Assembly: GCA_015056015.1 (NCBI GenBank)
Contig: SVHD01000031.1
Coordinates: forward strand, 1 to 32,427
DNA: 32,427 bases
Direction of reading: 5' to 3'
Source of the DNA: Clostridiales bacterium
GTDB lineage: Bacteria; Bacillota; Clostridia; Christensenellales; Aristaeellaceae
Positions 14,038 through 20,958 of the stretch are shown here, one piece after another (the stretch's first letter is position 1; each line of letters begins with the position of its first letter). The translations under genes were made by a program, and so were the position numbers. Below the pieces are notes generated by a model. It saw only the letters and a list, made by a program, of their open reading frames with translations. It had not been told where the DNA came from and did not search any database.

Positions 14038-15384
14038 TTAATAGTCCGCCCCGTAGGGGAAGATTGCCACGATTTCGCTTTCGATATACACGAAGGTATA
14101 CATGGAGCTGCCGTAGCGCAGATAATTGCTCAGGAATTCCTGCACATTCCTTGCTCGATAGCAATTGGCTTTGGTGCCATAGTAGAAGGAGCAATTGGGA
14201 TGGATGACGTAATCATAGGAATCCCGGCCGCTGTTGGAGAAAGTGGAAATATTGCCGTTGATATAATCTTCCCCGGCGTATTTCATGGTCACCATATCCG
14301 CATCCAGCCGCCATTCATTATTCTTCATATAGATGCGGCTGATATAACCGGAGGATACCTTGGTGCGCTTTTCGCTGGGACGGCGCTGCAGATAGATGGT
14401 ATAGGTGGTGGAGGCAGAGCCGTAGGAAACCTTGATGGTCACCGCCTGGGGGTTATCCGTCATGGAAATGACCTGAGAGGTCTGGCCGCTGCGCACATTC
14501 TGACCATTTACGGTAATGGTGGCATAAGGGTTCTGGGCAATGGGGGAGAAGGTCACCCGGGATACCCAGTCGGCCACGGTGAGCACATAGGTGGTATGAT
14601 AGGGGCTGAAATATTCAGGCAGCATAATGCCGGTGTTGGGGCAATTATGGGTCAGGCTGGAAAGCAGGGTGCCATCAGAGTAGGAAGGATAATAGGGATT
14701 CTGAGTGGGCGCCTGGGTGGGATAGTAGGGGTAATAAGGATACTGGGTAGGCGCCTGGGTGGGATAATAGGGATAGTAGGGAGCAGTGGTGGGCCGGGGC
14801 GTAGCGGTAGGCCGGGGGGTGGGGATGGCCGTGGGCGCGGGGGCGGAGCCATCCGTCAGATACCGGGTGCGCACAAAGCCGCGGATCAGGCTGGAGGAGC
14901 CCATCACTTCCACATAAGTCCAATTGGTGCCCATGCTGCCCAGGGCTGTTACCTGGGTGCCGGAGGGAATGGAATAAATGGAGGCATTATTGATGATGGG
15001 GTCATCCGTCAGGGAGCATTTTTCCGTGGTCCACATGGTGGTGCTGGAAAACGCCAGGGAATAATTGATATTGCCCTTGATATCGGAAATTCCGGCCATG
15101 GCTTCGCTGGGAATATAGCCGATCCGATAGGCGCCGCCGCTGAGGCCGTAGCCGATCATGATCCAATCGCCGGTTACGCCGTATACCCGGGCCACGCCGC
15201 CGCCATAGGTGGCTTTCCCGCTGTTGGCGCGATAATAATATTCACCGGGGCCGGAATAAACCGGATAGCTGCGGTCGAAGCGAGCGGAGGCATAGGTATT
15301 CAGGCTGGTCAGGGCCTGGGCGGGCAAAAGAACGGAGCACAATAACACAATGAGCAGGGCCAGGCAGGCAAGGCGTTTTTTCAT
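14038..15384 (-). CDS. Exported SH3-like / cadherin-like beta-sandwich protein, paralogue 1
   Basis: The protein has 448 aa. A signal peptide covers 1-24 (cleavage near PAQA). Two SH3-like stretches follow (about 25-100 and 118-178; the second has SIPSGTQVTALGSMGTNWTYVEVMG). A Pro/Thr/Tyr linker (179-238) carries the unit PTQAPTQ-PYYPYYP repeated. Residues 241-335 resemble a cadherin-like beta-sandwich (PF12733 type: FSPYHTTYVLTV, NPYATITVNG, YTIYLQRR). Residues 336-448 are a domain I do not recognise, with GYISRIYMK, RLDADMVTMKY, FYYGTKANCYRARNVQEF and a final PYGADY. It is probably at the cell wall. It lies 30 nt after its paralogue and has AGGGAGAGG upstream. Confidence 0.85.
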   Translation of the reverse strand: MKKRLACLALLIVLLCSVLLPAQALTSLNTYASARFDRSYPVYSGPGEYYYRANSGKATYGGGVARVYGVTGDWIMIGYGLSGGAYRIGYIPSEAMAGISDIKGNINYSLAFSSTTMWTTEKCSLTDDPIINNASIYSIPSGTQVTALGSMGTNWTYVEVMGSSSLIRGFVRTRYLTDGSAPAPTAIPTPRPTATPRPTTAPYYPYYPTQAPTQYPYYPYYPTQAPTQNPYYPSYSDGTLLSSLTHNCPNTGIMLPEYFSPYHTTYVLTVADWVSRVTFSPIAQNPYATITVNGQNVRSGQTSQVISMTDNPQAVTIKVSYGSASTTYTIYLQRRPSEKRTKVSSGYISRIYMKNNEWRLDADMVTMKYAGEDYINGNISTFSNSGRDSYDYVIHPNCSFYYGTKANCYRARNVQEFLSNYLRYGSSMYTFVYIESEIVAIFPYGADY

Positions 15385-15414
15385 GGAAAATCCTCTCCCT
15401 TTATTTATTCAAGA

Positions 15415-16140
15415 TCAGTAATCGGCGTTATAGGGGTATACCGCCACGATTTCGCTTTCCATATAGATAATGGTATACATGGAACTGCCGTAGGTGAGAT
15501 AATTATTCATAAATTCCTGGATATTTCTCGCCCGGTAGCAATTGGCCTTGGTGCCGTAATAGAAGATGCAGTTGGGATGCACGGCATAATCGTAGGAATC
15601 CTTTCCGCCGTTGGAGAAGGTGGAAAGATTGCCGCTTTCGTAGTTTTCACCGCTGTATTTGAGGGTGACCAGGTCGGCGTCGATGCGCCAGGTGGTGCCC
15701 TTGAGATAAATCTTGCTGATATAGCCGGCGGATACACGGGTGCGCTTTTCGCTGGGGCGGCGCTGCAGATAAATGGTATAGGTGGTGGAGGAAGAACCGT
15801 AGGAAACCTTGATGGTGACCGCCTGGGGTTCATCCGTCATGGGAATCACCTGGGATTCCTGGCCGCTGCGCACCACCTGGCCGTTTACGGTAATGGTGGC
15901 ATTGGGATTCTGGGCCACGGGGGTAAAGGTGGGACGGGATACCCAATCGGCCACGGTCAGCAGATAGGTGGTCTGATAGGGGCTGAAATACTCGGGCAGC
16001 ATGATGCCGGTATTGGGGCAATTATGGGTCAGGCTGGAAAGCAGCGTATTATTGTTATAGTATACGCCGTCCGCCAGGGCGGTGGGCATGCAGCCGCATA
16101 AAAGTGTCAGCAGCAAAAGAATCGAGAGGAATCGTTTCAT
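15415..16140 (-). CDS. Exported cadherin-like beta-sandwich protein, paralogue 2
   Basis: The protein has 241 aa. A signal peptide covers about 1-22, with LLTLLCGCM resembling a lipobox, so it could be a lipoprotein anchored at one of the two cysteines. From residue 34 to the end it matches the last 208 residues of the downstream paralogue at about 80 percent identity (some 41 differences by eye). The SH3-like part and the linker are missing. The C-terminal half (TRVSAGYISKIYLK ... YPYNADY) has no family I can name. The start at 16140 is chosen for AGGAGG nine nt upstream; an ATG at 16146 lies too close to it. It is the first gene of the pair. Confidence 0.83.
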   Translation of the reverse strand: MKRFLSILLLLTLLCGCMPTALADGVYYNNNTLLSSLTHNCPNTGIMLPEYFSPYQTTYLLTVADWVSRPTFTPVAQNPNATITVNGQVVRSGQESQVIPMTDEPQAVTIKVSYGSSSTTYTIYLQRRPSEKRTRVSAGYISKIYLKGTTWRIDADLVTLKYSGENYESGNLSTFSNGGKDSYDYAVHPNCIFYYGTKANCYRARNIQEFMNNYLTYGSSMYTIIYMESEIVAVYPYNADY

Positions 16141-16179
16141 AATCATTCGCCTCCTGAATAGGGATTTCAACTATACAAC

Positions 16180-16218
16180 GAAAGCTGCTGGGATTTTCTT
16201 GCAATGATTCCAGCTTTC
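16180..16218 (-). promoter_or_regulatory. Hairpin in the 5' leader of the exported gene pair
   Basis: GAAAGCTG (16180-16187) and CAGCTTTC (16211-16218) form a perfect 8-bp stem with a 23-nt loop. It lies between the -10 box at 16229 and the start codon at 16140, so it is in the mRNA leader. No T-run on the minus strand follows it. A role in mRNA stability or control is possible but unproven. Confidence 0.45.
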
Positions 16219-16228
16219 TTTTCATCAT

Positions 16229-16237
16229 ATTATAACA
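16229..16237 (-). promoter_or_regulatory. Extended -10 promoter of the exported gene pair
   Basis: On the minus strand TGTTATAAT gives a TGn element joined to a perfect TATAAT (plus 16229-16234). No good -35 box is seen at 16-18 nt, which an extended -10 can make up for. Confidence 0.6.
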
Positions 16238-16299
16238 TTTTTTTCAAAGCCCGTACAGAGGAAAAATGCCACGAAAGGATAAGTTTGGGCGATTTTTGA

Positions 16300-16330
16300 C
16301 AAAAAAATACCGGAGGGATGAACCCTCCGG
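16300..16330 (-). terminator. Terminator of the Gfo/Idh/MocA gene
   Basis: CCGGAGGG (16310-16317) pairs with CCCTCCGG (16323-16330), loop of 5. On the minus strand it is followed by seven T residues (complement of 16301-16307). Confidence 0.93.
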
Positions 16331-16345
16331 CATGAAATCATTGAA

Positions 16346-17515
16346 TTAGATTTCGGGGATAACGATTTCCACTTCCTTGCCGGCGGCAGCAGACTTGGCA
16401 ATACCGTCGATGATGGCCTGGTTGTACAGGATCTGGGAAGAGGGAACGGGAGCGGGAGTGCCTTCCTTGATGGCGTCCAGGAAGGAGCGAACCTTCATTT
16501 CGAAGAGGCTCTTGTCGCACTTGATGATCGGGATCTTGGTTTCGGTGTGCAAGCCGCCCATATCGGTATACAGGGTCATGGCGCCGCCCACGGTGCCATT
16601 CCAGCATTCGGTGGAGGGGATGCGCAGGGAAGCCTTCTTACCCATGATGATGGTATCACCGGGAGTATCCAGATGCATGGCCCAGGCAATACGGAAGTCC
16701 AGGATGATGCCGCCTTCCAGACGGACGAACGCAGCCGCGAAATCGTCTACGCTGAAACGGGCAGCGTTTTCTTCAGCGGTATGATCCTTATCGGGCTTGG
16801 CATACATGGGGTTGGTGCCGAAGAAATCGGAAATATAACCGGAAACGGTCAGGGGCTTGGGATAGCCGATGGCGTTGAGCACCATATCCAGGGAATAGCA
16901 GCCGATATCGCCCAGGGCGCCGATGCCGGCGGTTTCCTTTTCGATAAAGGTGGAATTCGGGATGCCGCGACGACGGCCGCCGCCGGTCTGGATATAATAG
17001 ATTTCGCCCAGTTCGCCGGATTCGACGATCTTCTTGATCTGCTGCATGTTGGGATCCATGCGGGGCTGGAAGCCGATGGTGAGCAGCTTGCCGGTTTCCT
17101 TTTCGGCCTTCATAACGGCCACCGCTTCATCCAGGGTGACGGTGAAGGGCTTTTCAAGCAGCACGTTCACGCCGGCCTTCAGGGAATCGATGGTGCATTC
17201 CGCATGGGTGGCATTGTAGGTGCAGACAGAAACGGCGTCCAGCTTTTCATTTTCCAGCATGGACTTGTGATCGGGATAGAAATGGATGTTGGTGTAATCC
17301 ACGCCCATCCGTTCGCAGAAGGACTGGCACTTGCCGGGGATCAGATCGGCCATGGCCACAACTTCCACATCGGGGAATTTCACGTACTGATGAATATGGG
17401 CTTCAGCAATCCAGCCGGTACCGATGATACCAACCTTGAGCTTTTTGCTGGCGTCAATTTTCTTTTCTTCAATCGCCTGACTCGTCTGATTCAGAACAGC
17501 ATCGCCGTTTGCCAT
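16346..17515 (-). CDS. Gfo/Idh/MocA family NAD(P)-dependent oxidoreductase
   Basis: The protein has 389 aa, cytoplasmic. The Rossmann motif is GIIGTGWIA (residues 29-36), the family's Glu-Lys-Pro is at 121-123 (LLEKPF), and the active-site helix GDIGCYSLD follows near residue 203 with Asp as the catalytic-region acid. These enzymes oxidise or epimerise sugars and inositols with NAD(P). The substrate is unknown. A roughly 25-residue N-terminal tail (MANGDAVLNQTSQAIEEKK) precedes the Rossmann fold and is unusual. The start has AAGGAGG 10 nt upstream. It is monocistronic, with its own promoter and terminator. Confidence 0.92.
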   Translation of the reverse strand: MANGDAVLNQTSQAIEEKKIDASKKLKVGIIGTGWIAEAHIHQYVKFPDVEVVAMADLIPGKCQSFCERMGVDYTNIHFYPDHKSMLENEKLDAVSVCTYNATHAECTIDSLKAGVNVLLEKPFTVTLDEAVAVMKAEKETGKLLTIGFQPRMDPNMQQIKKIVESGELGEIYYIQTGGGRRRGIPNSTFIEKETAGIGALGDIGCYSLDMVLNAIGYPKPLTVSGYISDFFGTNPMYAKPDKDHTAEENAARFSVDDFAAAFVRLEGGIILDFRIAWAMHLDTPGDTIIMGKKASLRIPSTECWNGTVGGAMTLYTDMGGLHTETKIPIIKCDKSLFEMKVRSFLDAIKEGTPAPVPSSQILYNQAIIDGIAKSAAAGKEVEIVIPEI

Positions 17516-17581
17516 GAGAAAAATCCTCCTTTTTTATACGCGCTGCCACAGGGCATGCGCGATGAAATTCTTATCCTTTGC

Positions 17582-17610
17582 ATTATATCATGTTCCCGGC
17601 CGCCTGTCGA
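17582..17610 (-). promoter_or_regulatory. Sigma-A promoter of the Gfo/Idh/MocA gene
   Basis: On the minus strand TCGACA (plus 17605-17610), 17 nt, TATAAT (plus 17582-17587). Eleven of twelve consensus positions match. Confidence 0.85.
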
Positions 17611-17745
17611 GAGAGGAAAACGGGTGAAATGTGACAAAAATTATTTTTTCCGTGACAGGAATGGGAATGAATTGGCAAAAAATACCGGTTTTGTGACGAA
17701 AACAACTGAAACATGGCCATCTTTCCGGCCTCCGGGGCCGGCCGG

Positions 17746-17774
17746 GCATTTTCTCTGCCGCCCCGGCATAATCT
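17746..17774 (+). promoter_or_regulatory. Possible sigma-E-type promoter before spoIIID
   Basis: GCATTTT (17746-17752), 14 nt, then CATAATCT (17767-17774), compared with the mother-cell sigma-E pattern of an ATA-rich -35 and CATACAnT -10. In B. subtilis spoIIID is sigma-E dependent. The match is partial and no sigma-A promoter competes here. Confidence 0.35.
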
Positions 17775-17795
17775 GTGCCGAAAGGGGGCGGAAAT

Positions 17796-18116
17796 ATGCG
17801 CCAGGATATTCGGGTGCGCTGCGTGCAGATCGGGCAATATATCCTCCGCACCGGGGCCACCGTGCGCCAGGCCGCCAGGGAATTTGGGATGAGCAAAAGC
17901 TCCGTCCATAAGGATGTGCATGAGCGGCTCAGGCATGTGCATCCCGGGCTGTATGGAGAAGTGAAGGATATACTGGATTATCACCATGCGGTGCGCCATC
18001 TGCGGGGCGGCGCAGCCACGAAGCAGCGGTGGATTCTGATTCGCCAGCAGCGAGCTGCGCAAATCCGGGGAAAAATTGCCCCCGTCAGCGAGCGGGCCAA
18101 CGGGGACAAAGCATGA
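17796..18116 (+). CDS. spoIIID: Sporulation transcriptional regulator SpoIIID
   Basis: The protein has 106 aa, against 93 in B. subtilis. SpoIIID is a DNA-binding protein of the mother cell that adjusts the sigma-E regulon and leads to sigma-K. The helix-turn-helix region is clear: YILRTGATVRQAAREFGMSKSSVHKDV (residues 15-41, split here as ATVRQAAREF and GMSKSSVHKDV). It continues with the family's ERL..V.P.LY.EV..IL..H...RHLRGG.AT segment. The extra 15 or so residues at the end (VSERANGDKA) are not in the short homologues. AAAGGGGGCGG precedes ATG 17796. Its stop at 18116 is 1 nt from the stop of the convergent GH78 gene. Confidence 0.93.
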   Translation: MRQDIRVRCVQIGQYILRTGATVRQAAREFGMSKSSVHKDVHERLRHVHPGLYGEVKDILDYHHAVRHLRGGAATKQRWILIRQQRAAQIRGKIAPVSERANGDKA

Positions 18117-18117
18117 A

Positions 18118-20559
18118 TCAGATATGAATTTGACGAAGGCGCTGATCCAGCAAACGCAATACGTCATCCCGGGATTTATTCTTCACTTCCGGAATGGCGG
18201 AAAGAATATTGCCGCTCAGCTCCCGCAGGGTTTTTACCAGCATTTCCTGGTTGGTGGTCTGGGAATCCTTGCCGAAATCGGGCTTGATTTCATCCAGCAG
18301 CTTCTTCCCTTCCGGATGATTCAATACATCCATCAGCAAAGAATCCAGGGAGAGGGGATGCAGATAATCCCTGGTGGGCACCCAGTGATAATCGTGACAG
18401 CCGGCGCCCACCGTTTCGGTGAAATGATCGGGATGGCTGGGCAGAATCACTTCCGCCTCCGCGCCCTGGGGCACCAGCAGATGCAAATCGGCGGTGCCAT
18501 CCTCATTCAGCTTCCATTTTACTTCCCAGATCCCGGCCGCTGATTCGTACCGGATGCTGGCATGGCCCAGCCGGCCGTTCATTTGCGGGGCAATGCGCGC
18601 CTTTTTCCAGCCGGGGGATACGCAGCGCAGGCCCATGATCCGGGAATAGATGGCCTCGCAGACGGAGCCGTAGGCGTAATGATTCAGGGAATTCATGCCG
18701 GTGCCCGAAATGGAGCCATCGGGCATCAGGCTGTTCCAGCGCTCCCAGATGGTGGTGGCGCCCAGCTTGATGCAATAGAACCAGCCGGGGAATTCTTCCG
18801 TCAGCAGCACCCGGAATGCGTCATCCTCCAAGCCGCAGTCAAGCAGGGTGGGGATCATCAGCGGCGCGCCGGTAAAGCCGCCCTTGATGCGGTAGAAATC
18901 CCGATAGAGCCGGTATTTCAGCCCTTCGATCATCTTTTCCTTATTCCGGTAGATGCCGTAGCGCAGGGCCAGAATATAGCCCGTCTGGGTATCGATGGTG
19001 AGATTGCCGTTGGGGGATACATATTCATCCAGCAGCGCTTTTTTAATATCGCAGGCCAGCGCATCATAATGCCGGGCGTCTTCTTCCTTGCCCAGTTCCT
19101 TGGCTGCCTTTACCAGCAGCGTGGTGCTGAAATAATAGTATACGCCCTGGATATAGGCGGGCAGCGTGCCGCCCCAGGCATATTGCTCGGTGAGACCGTC
19201 CATGGAAAGCCAGTCGCCATAGGTGCGGGTTTCAAATTTCAGATGGGTACCGCCAAGCGCTTCATCCTCCCGGATCAGGGCGTCCACATAATCCCGCATC
19301 AGGGGATAGCTTTCCAGCAGCAATTCCTTATCCCCATAATTCATATACAGATTCCAGGGCAGAATCGTGGCCGCATCGGACCACACCGCCCCGCCCTTGC
19401 CGCAGGATTTGCGAAGCGAGGGGGAGAAAGCGGGCAATTGCCCGTCGTAATAGCGGGTCTGATCTTCCCGGAGATCCCGCATGAATTTGCGATAGAAATC
19501 CTTGCAGTTCATCTGGTAGCAGGCGGTATTGACGAATACCTGGGTATCCCCGGTCCAGCCCAGGCGCTCATTGCGCTGGGGGCAATCGGTGGGCACATCC
19601 AGGAAATTGCCCCGCTGGCCCCAGAAGGTATTTTTCATCAATTGATTGAGCAGCGCATGGCCCGTTTCCACCTGCAAGGTTTCCTTCAGATCCGAGCAGA
19701 GCACCAGCGCGGTAAAATCATCGGGGTTTACCTTTTCCACGCCCTCTACTTTGGCATAGCGGAAGCCGTAGAAGGTATGCATGGGCTCGATTTCTTTTTC
19801 TTCGCCATCGGAGATATAAATGTATTCCGATTTGGCATTGCGCAGATTATCCCGGTAGAAGCAATCCTGCTGCAGCACTTCGCCGGTCTGGATATGCATT
19901 TTTTCGCCCTTTTTCAGATGGGTTTTGATGCGAAGAATACCCACCAGATTCTGGCCGAAATCCAGAACCTGTTCATTTTTCGGGGTGATGATCAAAACAG
20001 GCTTTCTTTCCTCCACGATGCGGATGGCGGGGGAAAACTGCGCTTCCGGCTGATAGGGCACATCCGCGATCACGCAGGGCACGGCGTCGCCGGCTTCCAG
20101 ATTATCATCCCGGGTTTCGCCGTCATAGATGCTGCTGTCCAGGATGGGGGTCCGGGCGGCCAGCCAGCTTTCATCGGTTTCGATGATGGTTTCTTTGCCG
20201 CTTTGATCGGTGATGATCAGGCGGGCGGCCAGATAGTATTTGCTGCCCCAGCGATCATATTCATGGATGCCAAAGCCAAAGCGGCCCTTATACCAGCCGT
20301 TGCCCATCCATACTTCCAGATGATTTTCTGCCTGCAGCAAATCCGTCACATCATAGGTCTGATACCGCAGGTAAGCGTCATAATCGTTATAGCCGGGGGT
20401 GAGATAATCCATGCCTACCCGTTTGCCGTTGAGGAAGGCCCGATACAGGCCAAGGCCGGTGATTTCCAGACGGGCGGAAACCATGGATTGCAAAGAAAAA
20501 TTCTTCCACAGTTTGGGGTGATTCAAATGCTGGGCGGGGGTAATGAATTGAAACGCCAT
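18118..20559 (-). CDS. Alpha-L-rhamnosidase, glycoside hydrolase family 78
   Basis: The protein has 813 aa and no signal peptide. The hallmark PTDCPQRNERLGWTGD is at about residues 320-336, within the (alpha/alpha)6 barrel. It follows N-terminal beta-sandwich domains (FLNGKRVG, YNDYDAYLRYQTYDV, GNGWYKG), and precedes DAATILPWNLY and WNSLMPDGSISGTGMNSLNHYAYGSV. GH78 enzymes release terminal L-rhamnose from plant glycans. The last 80 or so residues (about 735-813), with SLDSLLMDVLNHPEGKKLL and helix-rich sequence, extend past the usual C-terminal sandwich. ATG 20559 follows GAGGAAGGAAG; the longer frame to 20676 overlaps the promoter. Confidence 0.95.
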   Translation of the reverse strand: MAFQFITPAQHLNHPKLWKNFSLQSMVSARLEITGLGLYRAFLNGKRVGMDYLTPGYNDYDAYLRYQTYDVTDLLQAENHLEVWMGNGWYKGRFGFGIHEYDRWGSKYYLAARLIITDQSGKETIIETDESWLAARTPILDSSIYDGETRDDNLEAGDAVPCVIADVPYQPEAQFSPAIRIVEERKPVLIITPKNEQVLDFGQNLVGILRIKTHLKKGEKMHIQTGEVLQQDCFYRDNLRNAKSEYIYISDGEEKEIEPMHTFYGFRYAKVEGVEKVNPDDFTALVLCSDLKETLQVETGHALLNQLMKNTFWGQRGNFLDVPTDCPQRNERLGWTGDTQVFVNTACYQMNCKDFYRKFMRDLREDQTRYYDGQLPAFSPSLRKSCGKGGAVWSDAATILPWNLYMNYGDKELLLESYPLMRDYVDALIREDEALGGTHLKFETRTYGDWLSMDGLTEQYAWGGTLPAYIQGVYYYFSTTLLVKAAKELGKEEDARHYDALACDIKKALLDEYVSPNGNLTIDTQTGYILALRYGIYRNKEKMIEGLKYRLYRDFYRIKGGFTGAPLMIPTLLDCGLEDDAFRVLLTEEFPGWFYCIKLGATTIWERWNSLMPDGSISGTGMNSLNHYAYGSVCEAIYSRIMGLRCVSPGWKKARIAPQMNGRLGHASIRYESAAGIWEVKWKLNEDGTADLHLLVPQGAEAEVILPSHPDHFTETVGAGCHDYHWVPTRDYLHPLSLDSLLMDVLNHPEGKKLLDEIKPDFGKDSQTTNQEMLVKTLRELSGNILSAIPEVKNKSRDDVLRLLDQRLRQIHI

Positions 20560-20613
20560 GCTTCCTTCCTCGCTTTCCTGTAAATGGGGGATATGCGATT
20601 TCTTTCGGGAAAT

Positions 20614-20642
20614 ATTATAGCGTTTTTTGTGTATAAGGGCAA
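20614..20642 (-). promoter_or_regulatory. Promoter of the GH78 gene
   Basis: On the minus strand TTGCCC (plus 20637-20642), 17 nt, TATAAT (plus 20614-20619). It is divergent from the tRNA-Lys promoter, with an AT-rich stretch between (20643-20707) that contains no gene. Confidence 0.7.
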
Positions 20643-20707
20643 GAAAAAAAGAAAAAAACGGCGCTGAATTTTGCAAGAAAAAATTTTTAATTTTTTTATT
20701 TTTTCTC

Positions 20708-20736
20708 TTGACAAATTTCGCAAAATCGGTTATTAT
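20708..20736 (+). promoter_or_regulatory. Promoter of tRNA-Lys
   Basis: A perfect TTGACA (20708-20713), 17 nt, TATTAT (20731-20736). The A/T tract before it (20680-20707) could act as an UP element, as common for stable RNA genes. Confidence 0.9.
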
Positions 20737-20754
20737 ATTTCTCGCAGTTCAGAT

Positions 20755-20830
20755 GCGCCATTAGCTCAGTTGGTAGAGCACCTGACTCTTAATCAGGGTG
20801 TCCCGGGTTCGAGTCCCTGATGGCGCACCA
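20755..20830 (+). tRNA. tRNA-Lys (anticodon CTT)
   Basis: A 76-nt tRNA including the encoded CCA. The acceptor stem GCGCCAT (20755-20761) pairs with ATGGCGC (20820-20826). The D arm is GCTC..GAGC, the anticodon stem CCTGA/TCAGG, with anticodon CTT at 20788-20790, and the T loop is GGTTCGAGTCC. CTT reads AAG lysine codons. Confidence 0.97.
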
Positions 20831-20832
20831 GC

Positions 20833-20864
20833 AAACACGATGATAAAAATCATCGTGTTTTTTT
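20833..20864 (+). terminator. Terminator of tRNA-Lys
   Basis: AAACACGATGAT (20833-20844) pairs with ATCATCGTGTTT (20849-20860) over an AAAA loop, followed by a T-run to 20864. Confidence 0.92.
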
Positions 20865-20889
20865 GTTTTTCGTCCGGGTTCTCATTTTA

Positions 20890-20918
20890 TTGACATCTTT
20901 TTTACGCGATGCTATACT
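20890..20918 (+). promoter_or_regulatory. Sigma-A promoter of the ABC transporter gene
   Basis: A perfect TTGACA (20890-20895), 17 nt, TATACT (20913-20918), 40 nt before the start codon. Confidence 0.9.
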
Positions 20919-20958
20919 GAATTATCCAGAAAATGTCATTCTTGAAAGGAGCCAATTT

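Noticed and set aside
14200..15345. Plus-strand ORF of 381 codons, Gly/Ile-rich
   Set aside because: Antisense to the exported paralogue, whose signal peptide, domains and ribosome binding site are clear; the repetitive Gly-Gly-Ile composition comes from the complement.
16547..17911. Plus-strand ORF of 454 codons
   Set aside because: Antisense to the Gfo/Idh/MocA gene and then overlapping spoIIID out of frame; no ribosome binding site or domain.
18562..20583. Plus-strand ORF of 673 codons
   Set aside because: Antisense to the GH78 gene, which has all its signature motifs; the frame stays open because of codon bias.
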